Part shown: one piece after another, positions 1 through 9,607 of the stretch
Position numbering within the stretch: the stretch's first letter is position 1
How the letters are laid out: each line of letters opens with the position of its first letter
From: Stagonosporopsis chrysanthemi
Taxonomy: Eukaryota; Ascomycota; Dothideomycetes; Pleosporales; Didymellaceae
NCBI GenBank assembly: GCA_022560025.1
Contig: JAFISE010000173.1
Span: 1 to 63,812, forward strand
DNA length: 63,812 nt
Reading direction: 5' to 3'
Translations under genes and position numbers: made by a program
Notes under the pieces: generated by a model
The model's database searches: none
Seen by the model: the letters and a program-made list of their open reading frames with translations, nothing else
Told to the model about the DNA's origin: nothing

Positions 1-420
1 TAAAGAGTTATTTAGCTTTAAAGATGCTAAATTTTGCTGCTTTTACTAGTAAAAAGCGGGCGTCACGCGAATCCGGGCGTCACGCGCACAGACACGGTAT
101 CTGCCGAGGCGCATTGCTACATTGATTTCCCCACTGCCAAAACATTTCCCCAGATATCTCCGCAATCGAGATCAGCATGGTACAGAAAGATTCCCTGCCA
201 GTTGACAATGCTCGGTGTACATCTTCGGCGATTATGCAGACGTACGACAAGAGCGTGCTCCGGTGTGAGCTTTCGCGACAGTTTTGCACCGAGAGCTTGG
301 GGGCTCAACGATGTCCCGTTACGTTATGCAAGGAATTGAGACGGATACAAGTGTTCGATCATGAAGGTCCATGGAGCAGATCAAATGCATTCTTGTAGCA
401 TTCGATGCACAAACGACAAT
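1..420. other. AT-rich left edge with palindrome and short direct repeat
   Basis: The first 57 bases are markedly AT-rich and contain a perfect 14-bp palindrome at 41-54 (TTTTACTAGTAAAA). A 13-bp direct repeat, CGGGCGTCACGCG, follows at 57-69 and 74-86. The composition changes abruptly after that. This could be the end of a decayed DNA transposon whose body lies outside the window, but no transposase is visible and this is inference. From 100 to 420 I see no gene; this is the upstream region of the rhamnosidase relic. Confidence 0.3.
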
Positions 421-2629
421 ATGGCAGTATCGATTTCCTCAGTTTCGTTCGGATACCATCGTCAAGCTTTCGGTATTGCTGAAGCTTCGCCTAGGATCTC
501 CTGGAGATTCGAAGGCACTGCTGTTGATTGGGAGCAGACTATTTATGAAATCGAAATCACACGCGACGGAGTACCTCGTATCTTTGGTGTCAATTCCGCG
601 GAGTCCACACTCGTTTCCTGGCCGGATGAACCGCTCTCAAGCTCAGAATCAGCTACCGTCAGGACCAGGGCGTACGGCGGTGGATCAGCCACCAATTGGT
701 ATAATGTCGTGTCAATAGAGGCTGCGCTTTTGGATCGAGACTGGGCTGGCGCAGTCCCAATTGCCGCTGACAGAAAAACAGAGGTCGACGCCACGCATAA
801 GCCAATTCTTTTTCGGAAAGGTTTTAGTGTCAACTCCACCATCGCGTCTGCACGAGTCTACATCACCGGTCTTGGAATCTATGAGGCAGAGATCAATGGT
901 CAGAGGGTTGGCGACCATGTCCTTGCACCTGGGGACATGTCGTACCAGTTCAGACATACATATGATACTTACGATGTTACTCAGCTGTTGACTAGCGGAG
1001 GGAATGCTGTCGGCGTTACTGTCGGAGAAGGATGGTGGTCAGGTATGTGAGATGCTAAGGTCTTTTGGCCTTACTGCCTTGATAAAGGACGTTGGGGCTT
1101 CCTGAACTCGCGAAATTTCTACGGTGACACAATCAGTGTACTTGCACTGTTGACCATCACTAACGAGGACGGCACGAAGCAAACGATCAAGCCTGACTTG
1201 TCATGGCAAGCTAGTGCCGATGGTCCGACTCTGACAGCGGAGTTGTACGATGGCGAAGTCCATGACTCAAGACGAGGTAGACGGCTGGTCTGAACCTTCG
1301 TTCGATGACAGCGAATGGCTCGGTGTAAAGCAGTTACCGCCACTGAAGGGCATGCTCACCCCTCCGGATGGCCCACCGATGCGAGAAGTGCAAACAATCG
1401 AACCGCAAAGAGTATTACAGTCACCTTCTGGCAAGACACTGATTGACTTTGGTCAAAATCTGGTTGGTTGGGTGCGATTCTCGGGCTCAAGGATGTCTGG
1501 TCAGAGAGCAGAACTGGTGGGCTCAACTCAACCCCACATATCGTGCCGTCACTCGATCTGAACTTCGCAAACAACGGTAGTGATCCATTCAGAAGACCAA
1601 CTGCTATTCGGGGCGATGTAATTGTGGGCAACCCATGGGCGCTTTACCAGACAGTTGGCGACAAGCGCATGCTTGAGGAACAATATCCTGGAGCACAGGC
1701 CTGGATCGACTCTGGCATCCCACGTAACGAAGACGGACTCTGGAACCGAAGTACCTTCCAATACGCGGCCTGGCTTGACCCTCTATCTCCCTCTGACGCA
1801 CCCGCTAACGCAACCACACACAAACATCTTGTCGCTGATGCCTACCTAATCCAAATGACTCGTCTTCTCTCCCAGATTAGCAGCGTCCTGGACAAGACCT
1901 CCGAGGCCAAAACATACGCCTCGGACCGCGATGACTTAATCTCCGCCTTCCACTCAGCCTGGATTGAACCCTACTCCGGCCTCATCGCCAACGTGATCCA
2001 AACCGCCTTAGCCCTCGGCCTGCATTTCGACATTTTCGACTCGGCCACACGCCCCCAAGCCGCAGAGACACTCAACTCGATCATCGAAAATAACTCCTTC
2101 CTCGTCGGGACGGGCTTCGCAGGCACCCAACAGCTGGGTTTTGCACTCTACTGGCGTAAACAGCACTGCGACCTTCTACAAGATGCTGCTGCAGACAAGC
2201 GTGCCCTCGTGGCTGTATCAAGTCGCGATGAACGGCACCACCACGTGGGAGTGCTGGGACTCGTTGCTATCCAACGGCACAATCAACCCGAGCGAGATGA
2301 CAAGTTTCAACCACTACGCTTTCGGCAGTGTGGCGGACTGGATTCACCAGAAGATCGGTGGCCTCGCGCCAGGAGAGCCGGGGTGGAAAACGGTACTTGT
2401 AGCGCCCGAACAGGGAGGCGATACTAAGAGTGCGAATACGACGTATTTGAGTCCGTAAATGGTGGTGAGGAGTACGTGGAATTGTACAGAAGCTGGGTTC
2501 AGATTGGAGGTGCAGATCCCGCCTAACGCGAGGGCAGACGTGGTGTTGCCAAATGAGAAGAATCAGACTGTGAGGGTGAGGAGCGGGATTCATGGATTTT
2601 CGTTGGACGACTATGTGATGCCTGAGTGA
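421..2629 (+). pseudogene. Broken alpha-L-rhamnosidase (GH78)
   Basis: The conceptual fragments match fungal GH78 alpha-L-rhamnosidases, which release terminal rhamnose from plant glycosides and pectin. The ATG at 421 opens the N-terminal Bac_rhamnosid region (motifs ASPRISWRFEG, GEGWWSG, YGDTISVLA). A normal-looking 45-nt intron lies at 1043-1087. The gene is then broken four ways. An extra base at about 1273 shifts the frame between YDGEVHDSR and EVDGWSEPSF. Near 1478-1483 the sequence jumps from FGQNLVGWVRF straight to LKDVWSE, so the family segment carrying the catalytic acid (DCPQRDERxGWTGD motif) is missing. An extra T at about 2149 separates GTGFAGTQQLGFAL from TGVNSTATFYKM. A TAA at 2456-2458 interrupts the C-terminal beta domain, which otherwise runs on to a TGA at 2627-2629. 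Conserved blocks such as NGTTTWECWDS and EMTSFNHYAFGSV survive, so decay looks fairly recent. The product cannot be active. Confidence 0.9.
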
Positions 2630-2839
2630 ATACTGTTCAGGCAGACAGATGCGTTTGTCGTCTTTTGGATATGTTGATGATTGGACGTACAAATATTCAC
2701 GAGCCGAGATAGGCGAGCTTTATACACAATTCCACAAAGTGAGCCGGGCGATACGATTAAACATGCCCACAAAAGAATGACCGTTGACCGCAATCTTGGT
2801 ATCATTGTTGTGTTGGGTCCTGGCATGTCGGCGAACTGC

Positions 2840-5800
2840 CTAGTCGACTGTAGCCCTGCACTTCTTACAAACCATCGCCATCTCCTCCATGGAATGCCCC
2901 ACACTTCTAGCTGCAACCTCAAACTCTTTCCCTCCACAACGAGTGCACTTGCTATTGTCATTTTTCGCTACCTCATTGCCATTGTCACTTCTCCCATCAC
3001 TCATCTCGTCAGTGAGTTGACTAACCTGACTGTGTTGGCTGACTTGACTCGCACGTGGCTCTAAGGGCGGTCGTTGACTCTTGTTATGGCCTCCTTTACC
3101 TGTCCAGAAGAACCAGCTTTGGCCGTTCACTATGGAAAGTGGGTTGGTGATAGAAGGGTGCTTTTGGAGGTCTGCTTTCTCGGACGCTTCGGGCTCTTCG
3201 GGAGGTTCGGGTTCTTCAGAGACACTGATGCGCGGGGACATGGAGACTTCAGAGCGGGATGCGCTTTGTGCGGGTGTACGACCGACAGAACCAGAAGTTC
3301 TCGGGGTGCCTACGGGTTCCAAATTAGAAATGTCGTGTGAAGTCGTTGGTCCTAGGACTGGAGAGTCAGGTGCTCGAGCAGAGTTTAGGCTGAGTGCTGC
3401 CATGGATTTGCGAGGGGAGAGGCTGCGACCATTCTTTCGCCGTATTGACCCTGTTGAATCAAAACTGCCGTGCGATATGTCCTGCCGCCATGTCATGATG
3501 CGATCGTTGGGAGGCTGCGTCGACACGCTGTCTCGCCTAGAACGGCTGGTTCGCGAGAGAACACTGCTTGGGCGTCCCATCTTGGACGCATGGTCCCATG
3601 TCTCCCTCAGTCTTGTACGCTTATCGTACGCACAATCCTGCCTAAATACCTTTAACGACCCTTTGTAATCAGTTGTGACGATGATGTTACCGCCGCGATG
3701 TTCGCAGCGAGCAACATACGCTGGAGTCTTGTTCGCTCTTGGGAATGAACTCTGGTTTGGGGTCGGCATCGGGTGTGCTGAGCCGGCTTCTGTATGCACG
3801 CGGGAAGAGTACACAGACTCAGCCCTAGACACAAGCGTTACTGGTGGAGGGTTGCACATGTCGTAGATCGGATCCTCAGAGGCACTGAGCAGTTGCCGTG
3901 TCTGCAGAGGGGCAAACACTGTACAAGTCGTGATGGAGTCGTGTGCCTCGAACATTTCTAAGGGACGCTGGTCCTTCTTATCGCCTTCTGGGGAGGTGGT
4001 TGACCAAATGTACGCCTTCCTATCTTCGCTTCCACACACAATATGCCCAGAACTGTCGACAAATGCCGCTCTGATTTGACTGCAGTTGTTCTCGTGGCCC
4101 TTGAACTTCATGTCTAGACTCTTGTCCTTCATATTGTAGATACGCAAACGGGAATCGTTGCTTGAGACCAGTAGTTTCACCTCACCATTCTCGGCCCCAG
4201 GAGGCCAGTATGTTGCTTGAAGTCCGGTGATTTTGCTGCCTCTCGCGTTCTGCCCTCTAGTCGACTTGACGTGCAGCTGCGCTTGCCATTTCAGCCCCTC
4301 GGTGTCGTAGAAATTGCATAGACCACCCAAGGTTCCTGCTATACATGTCTTGCCGTCAGGACTGAATGTAACAGCCGTGATCATATCAGGAACTGAGGCT
4401 GTGTATACAACACTCTTATCAGGAATACTCCATAAGCGGAGCTTGCAGTCGAGCGAGCCAGCTAGAAAGAAGCGGTCGTCCATGGGGTGAAACTGGATTG
4501 AGGGAACAAAGTCTGAGTGTTTGAACGTGCATAAGTTCTCCTCGCGGCTGACGTGCCATAAACGCACGGTCTTATCCATCGATGAAGACAAAAGGAAATT
4601 GTTCTGGGTGCATTAGCCCTTCGTCTCACAATACATCGTCACTCAATGCGTACCTTGCTCCAGCTCAGGTCTAAGATGGTCGCTGTGTGGCCATTGTACT
4701 CTCGATAGGGCTTCTGCTGGAACACCGGGGCACTGAGATGGTTCGCCTCGCCTGCAGGATCGCTCTCGTCCTTCTCGTGCGCTCTTCGCTCCTCAGCACT
4801 TGACAAAACGGCCCATACCCGAATGACTCGGTCCTGACCACCAGCAGCCAGATACCTGCCATCCTTGCTGAACTCGGTGGCCCAAATAGGGTTCTTGGTG
4901 GCCGCTGATCCTGATTGAGGGGCTGGATTCGACCCTGCGGCAGGGGCACTTTTCTTATCGGCACCGGAACGAAGCTCTTGTGCTAGGAAAACCCGGTCGA
5001 ACTCTTTTCTTGTCTTGAATTTGGCGCGTACTTTGATGTAAGCTGGAGGCTGCGGGTGCCGTGGGCTGAAGCCAAAATTATCCACGTAAAGCTGTGCGTC
5101 CATACCCTCAGGTCGAAAATCACCAAACTCAGAGCCATTGTCGCTTGTACCATCAGGGGAGCTCTTCTTTTTGTTGCCAATGAAGCGGCTCAGAAACGAA
5201 ACGCCCTTCCTACAGTGCGGTCAGTTACGATGTTCGTACCGAGGCTTAGCCCCACGGCTACGCAATCAGGGAGCGCAGAGTGCCAGGTCAGCCTGAGACC
5301 GATGCGCCAAAAGCAATACGAGATATGGTGCTTTACGAAGAGCGCGCGGTAGGGCCGTAACGACCAATTGGCGCATCATCACATCTGTCAGCCTTGAAGG
5401 AAGGTAACTCACTTTCTTTCGGCCTTGGTGCTTGCACTCAAGTCGCGCGGAGATTCGCCGCTATGCTTCGTATTTGGTACTGCATCGTGGAGCGATGTTT
5501 GCGAATGCGCTGCGTACGAATCTGTGTTCTGTATTCGCAATTTTTGTATGGCGGGCGATGTGTTCGTTCTCTGGAGTATTTGCTGTGTACGAAGTCAGCC
5601 TCATGGTTTGCCTTGCGCATACCTTGATGTGTGCATACTTGCGAAAGTGGATCTATGGCCGCATCAGGACTGCCTCGCTCGCTATCGTTGCTGTTCTGTT
5701 CGTCGTTCGAACGCGTGGGCGAAGTAGGGCTGCGGAGGCTCGCGACGATCTTGCCATTGGTGGCTACATGCTTTTGATAAGCATTGGTGTCACAGGAGAG

Positions 5801-5916
5801 TTCTGGCACTCACCCTCTCCTTTACTGGCGTGTTTTCCTACATCGCGTCTGTCCTGTGGACTCCCAGCGCCTGTGTGTGGGTCTGTTACTCTGAATCTGG
5901 GCAATAGATCTGCCAT
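2840..5916 (-). CDS. WD40 protein of the WDR44/Dgr2 type
   Basis: Five exons on the minus strand: 5814-5916, 5639-5763, 5413-5582, 4654-5209 and 2840-4603. All junctions keep frame and give 905 aa. Start is the ATG at 5914-5916 (MADLLPRFRV). The N-terminal 150 residues are Ser/Pro-rich and disordered and include DPLSQQILQRTNT followed by KKGVSFLSRFIGNKKK, both hallmarks of fungal WDR44 homologues. WD40 repeats then run from about residue 230 to 680 (ATEFSKDGRYLAAGGQDRVIRVW, SSSMDKTVRLWHV, AGSLDCKLRLWSI, CGSEDRKAYIWS, DYKGSLKVF). The C-terminus is a low-complexity Ser/Pro tail ending in a CxxC...CxxC pair (CTRCGGKEFE...CKKC), probably zinc-binding. Animal WDR44 binds Rab11 on recycling endosomes; yeast Dgr2 is less well understood, so a trafficking role here is inferred. 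Introns are 50, 56, 50 and an unusual 203 nt (5210-5412). It is convergent with the rhamnosidase relic. Confidence 0.9.
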
Positions 5917-6842
5917 GTTGTTCCGCCCTTATGCTAGTCGTGCGATGTCGTCGTCTGGCTCGAATACATGTATGTGCGATGCAACGAACGGTGGAGTTGT
6001 AACTGCGGTATGGTGGTCTCAACTCTGGTTGTACAAAGACCTTTCCCTCGCGGAATGGCCGGGTAACGAGGTAAACAAGGCTACCGACTCGCCCAGCGCC
6101 GCCTCTAATCGAACCAAGGCAACGAAGCACAGCTGCAGACGTATTCCGCCGGTCAATAGAGGCTGTAAGGTCATCGCGGTGGTACTGGTACAAAGTAGAT
6201 GTAAGCAGCCGGTTCGCCTAGTGCTTGTCGCGCGCAATGGATCCCTCATAGGAAGGTGACAGCCTCGGGCTTCCGCCGCGCTAGTGACGTCACAGATCTC
6301 CAACCTCGACCCCAGATACAAACTACTTGCGCATCTACGAGATGATGTTGACAAAGACCATAGGCACCTCAGCATCTGTGCGAGTGAACAGCGAAATTGT
6401 GTTTCTTTCGAGATGCGTAAAGGGCTTCGGGCCTACTCGATGCTTCACCGTTCAAGCTCACGCGCGGCGTCTTAGTGCCTGCGCCTGAATCGACAGTCCA
6501 CATCGAGAACGATGTACAGGATCGTGGATACTGTTATTGAATATTTATATTGATCATTATCTGGAAGCCCTGAACTATCCTTGTGCGAAACTGCAGCATC
6601 CAAGTGCATCGCTCATGAAGACCGCCGACGCCAGTACGCCAAAGTGCATAAAAGAGGTATCAAAAGGAGGAAGGCAAAGCCGCCCAATGAGGAGATGCAC
6701 GCAATCTCACTCCGACAATGCAGAGGTAAAAGAATATGCAAACGGGGTAACCCAGTACCCGATGCCCATGGTCAAGAGGTAAACAGTGCAAGATGGTGGC
6801 GATATGGCAAGTGAGAAAGCAGGGGAGAAAGGGGCAAGGCAT
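5917..6842. other. Promoter of the WDR44-like gene and 3' flank of RNR2
   Basis: No gene is supported here. A perfect CRE palindrome TGACGTCA sits at 6285-6292, about 370 bp upstream of the WDR44-like start. Open frames on the plus strand that run in from 5432 are antisense shadows of its N-terminal exons. Confidence 0.5.
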
Positions 6843-8265
6843 CTAGAAGTCTTCTTCGAAGTTGAAGTCTCCAGACGTGCCCTGGGCCTCTGCTGGTGGC
6901 GATGAGCCATCGGTCTGCTCCTGCTTCTTTGTGCTGGCCATGACACCGGCCTTCTGGTAGTCACCAACACGTTTTTCGAAGAAGTTCGTCTTGCCAGCCA
7001 ACGAGATGTTCTCCATGAAGTCGAAGGGGTTGGTGGCGTTGTAGCATTTGGGATTGCCGAGGGCCAACAGCAAGCGGTCGGCGACGAACTCGATGTACTG
7101 GCACATGAGAGTGGCGTTCATGCCGAGCAAGGCGCAAGGAAGAGCGTCCGACAGGAACTCTTGCTCAATTGTAACGGCTTCAGTAATGATGGCCTCGACG
7201 GCCTCTTTGCTCGGGCGGTTGTTCAGCAGCGAGAAGAGGAGACAGGCAAAGTCTGTGTGCATGCCCTCGTCGCGAGAGATGAGTTCGTTGGAGAATGTGA
7301 GACCGGGCATCAGGCCACGCTTCTTTAGCCAGAAGATGGATGCGAATGAACCACTGAAGAAGATACCCTCGACAGCGGCAAAAGCAACAAGGCGGTTGGC
7401 GAAGGTGGAGTTCTTGTCAGAGATCCATCGCAGAGCCCAATCGGCCTTCTTGCGGATGCAGGGAACTGAGGCATGTTAGTTTGATTGCTGCACAGTGTGC
7501 GTATTGATGACTCACTGTTGTCGATGGCGTTGAACAGGTATGTGCGCTGCTTGGGCTCGCTGATGTATGTGTCGATGAGGAGAGAGTATGTCTCGGCGTG
7601 GACGTTCTCCATCATGATCTGGAAGCCGTAGAAGCATCGTGCCTCAGGAATTTGTACTTCGCCAGAGAAGCGCTCGACAAGGTTCTCATTGACAATGCCA
7701 TCGGAGGCAGCGAAGAAAGCGAGGACGTGGGAGATGAAGAAGCGCTCGTCGTCGTTGAGACGCCTGTTCCAGTCGTGAAGGTCCTTGGAGAGATCGATCT
7801 CTTCGGCGGTCCAGAAGGAAGCCTCTGCCTTCTTGTACATTTGCCAGACCTGTGAGGCATGATGTCAGTCTATGTGATGGCGGAAGTGTCGTGACGCGTG
7901 TTAGAACGCGTCCGACGCGTCGGGACTTACATCATGGTACTTGATGGGAAAGAGAACGAAGCGCTGGGGGTTCTCTTGCAGGATGGGCTCGTCTGCCTCC
8001 TCGGGCTTGATGGTAGGTGCAACAGAGTGGAACTTCTTGTCGACCTCGTCTACTTCCTCCTCTTCGAGGTCCGGAATACCGACGATGGGCTTGTAAGTGT
8101 TCTCCTTGTTGGCAGACGAGAAGTCGAGCTTCTTTGCTGGTGAATCAGACATCTTGAGTGTGTCAATTGCGGAAGCAGCCTGCACGTGTGTTAAAAAGAC
8201 GCGTCCATCATTGTTGCTCAGGTTACGCGTACCTGCTTGGATGGTGTGGACTGGAGGGCCGACAT
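6843..8265 (-). CDS. RNR2: Ribonucleoside-diphosphate reductase small subunit
   Basis: Four exons: 8233-8265, 7931-8179, 7516-7849 and 6843-7465, giving 412 aa (MSALQSTPSKQ start). The enzyme's R2 subunit holds the diiron-tyrosyl radical that drives reduction of ribonucleotides to deoxyribonucleotides. Visible family features are KYHDVWQMYKKAEASFWTAEE (first iron ligand region), the ENVHAETY segment with the metal-binding His and the radical Tyr, RDEGMHTDFACLL with further iron ligands, and the C-terminal tail DFNFEEDF that docks into the large subunit. Length is typical for fungal R2. Introns are 53 nt (8180-8232), 81 nt (7850-7930) and 50 nt (7466-7515). The first two carry five ACGCGT boxes between them, and three more lie upstream, implying G1/S (MBF-type) control. 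The gene is divergent from the Gln-rich protein at 9608. Confidence 0.98.
7894..7920. promoter_or_regulatory. Three MluI cell-cycle boxes in RNR2 intron 2
   Basis: ACGCGT occurs at 7894-7899, 7906-7911 and 7915-7920, all inside the 81-nt second intron of RNR2. ACGCGT is the core MCB site bound by MBF (Mbp1/Swi6-type) factors that control S-phase genes. The sites are seen directly; binding is inferred. Confidence 0.6.
8199..8230. promoter_or_regulatory. Two MluI cell-cycle boxes in RNR2 intron 1
   Basis: ACGCGT occurs at 8199-8204 and 8225-8230 within the 53-nt first intron. The second lies only two bases inside the 5' splice site. A near-match, ACGCGC, lies at 8285-8290, 20 bp upstream of the start codon. 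Confidence 0.55.
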
Positions 8266-9607
8266 TGTGAGGCAAATTGATAAAACGCGCGGTGCTATGA
8301 TGTGAAGACCGCGACCGTACTGTTGTAATTACAGGTGGTAGGAAAGAAAGGCACTGAAGCTGTTAATGTCGAGTGTTTGTGTCGAGGAGCGCGTCTCTTA
8401 AGAGTCGAGAAAGGACGCTCGGGCACACGTGAGGTCGCGAGGAAGGCGCGGGCTGGGTCTCAGTTTCCGACTTTGAAAGGCGCTAATGACGTGAACCATC
8501 AGCAAAAACGATCACATCTGCCTGACGGTGCCGTTTACACGCTGCTTTAACAACGACATTGCAAACTGGCAAAGTCGACTGCGCGCAGTTGAATGACACC
8601 AATTTTGTAGCCTTTCTAACTCCTCCATCACCTCCAAATTCAGATCACAGTTGTTCAGTCGCGAAACCCAGCCACAGATCGCGTCCGTACAGTGCCCGTG
8701 CAGCGACGCGTTTCTCCACGAACGCGTGCGCTCGACCCACCACAACACTGTCGTCCCATGCACGTTCTGTTCCGCCTTCCGTTAGATCAACCTTGGGCGG
8801 CTGATTCAAGGCTTGGAAGCGCGCAATTCGGGCTTCAGTGGCTGCACCATCGGCCGCATTGTGCACTGAGCCTGTACAATCTCTGGATCTGATTAGATTA
8901 ACCAGTTTCGATCTTTTGTCACCGATACCCCACCAGAAGTAGTAGTTGCTTCCCAAGGGACGCCTAGCTGTTTGAAAGCGAAAACGCGTCCAGAGACACG
9001 TCTGAAGCCTCTGAGCTATGGCAATTCTGAGATCATCTTATCATCACAGAGCTCGAGAGTGGACGCAAATTCTACCGGAGATTCCTCTTGCCGCTACCAG
9101 ATCCCTTGACAACAGCTGGAGGTTTCTCGGAACTTGTTCTCAGTTCGTCAGTCCTTGCAGATCGACGTGATGGACCTCTGCAGCCGGGAAAGCGGCGGTG
9201 TTGTGTCGCAAGCATCAATCTTTACGATGGCTCGGATATGCGGCGCGTCATTGAGGTTTGACTGGCGCGGCGAGCGGTCACCCCGCGGCATGATTGGGCC
9301 AAACCACAAACTAGGGTTCGACTTCCTTCGACCGCTGCTGGGCATCTTTCAAGATAAATAGCCTTTTATCAACTTCGATTCAGGACTGATCGGACTACTG
9401 GACAAGCCCAATGTCTAAGGCACAAAATGATCATCGCAGCCCATATACCCTCAAAAGCCTACTCAAGCCGCTTCGCTACTATGCCAAGCGCCTCGTATCC
9501 GCTGCGGCTGAGCGCGCGGGCGGGCGAGCAGCCTTGCACAGCATTGCTCTTTGCATCCGCTGAAAGCCTCCAGATCCAGTAGAGTTCGCGTTCAGTCCCC
9601 AGATAGT
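8266..9607. other. Divergent intergenic region between RNR2 and the Gln-rich gene
   Basis: About 1.3 kb without a supportable gene. Open frames here lack a plausible ATG or any conserved motif. Apart from the MCB sites listed separately I see no recognisable element. Confidence 0.5.
8706..8989. promoter_or_regulatory. Upstream MluI cell-cycle boxes of RNR2
   Basis: ACGCGT occurs at 8706-8711, 8722-8727 and 8984-8989, 440-725 bp upstream of the RNR2 start codon, in the region shared with the divergent gene at 9608. This is the classical promoter position for MBF sites of RNR genes. Confidence 0.55.

Noticed and set aside
5432..6259. 275-codon plus-strand open frame
   Set aside because: Antisense to the N-terminal exons of the WDR44-like gene; composition not protein-like and no motif.
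8645..8956. Minus-strand frame beginning GSNYYFWWGIGDKR
   Set aside because: No ATG start and no supporting motif; lies in the RNR2 upstream region.
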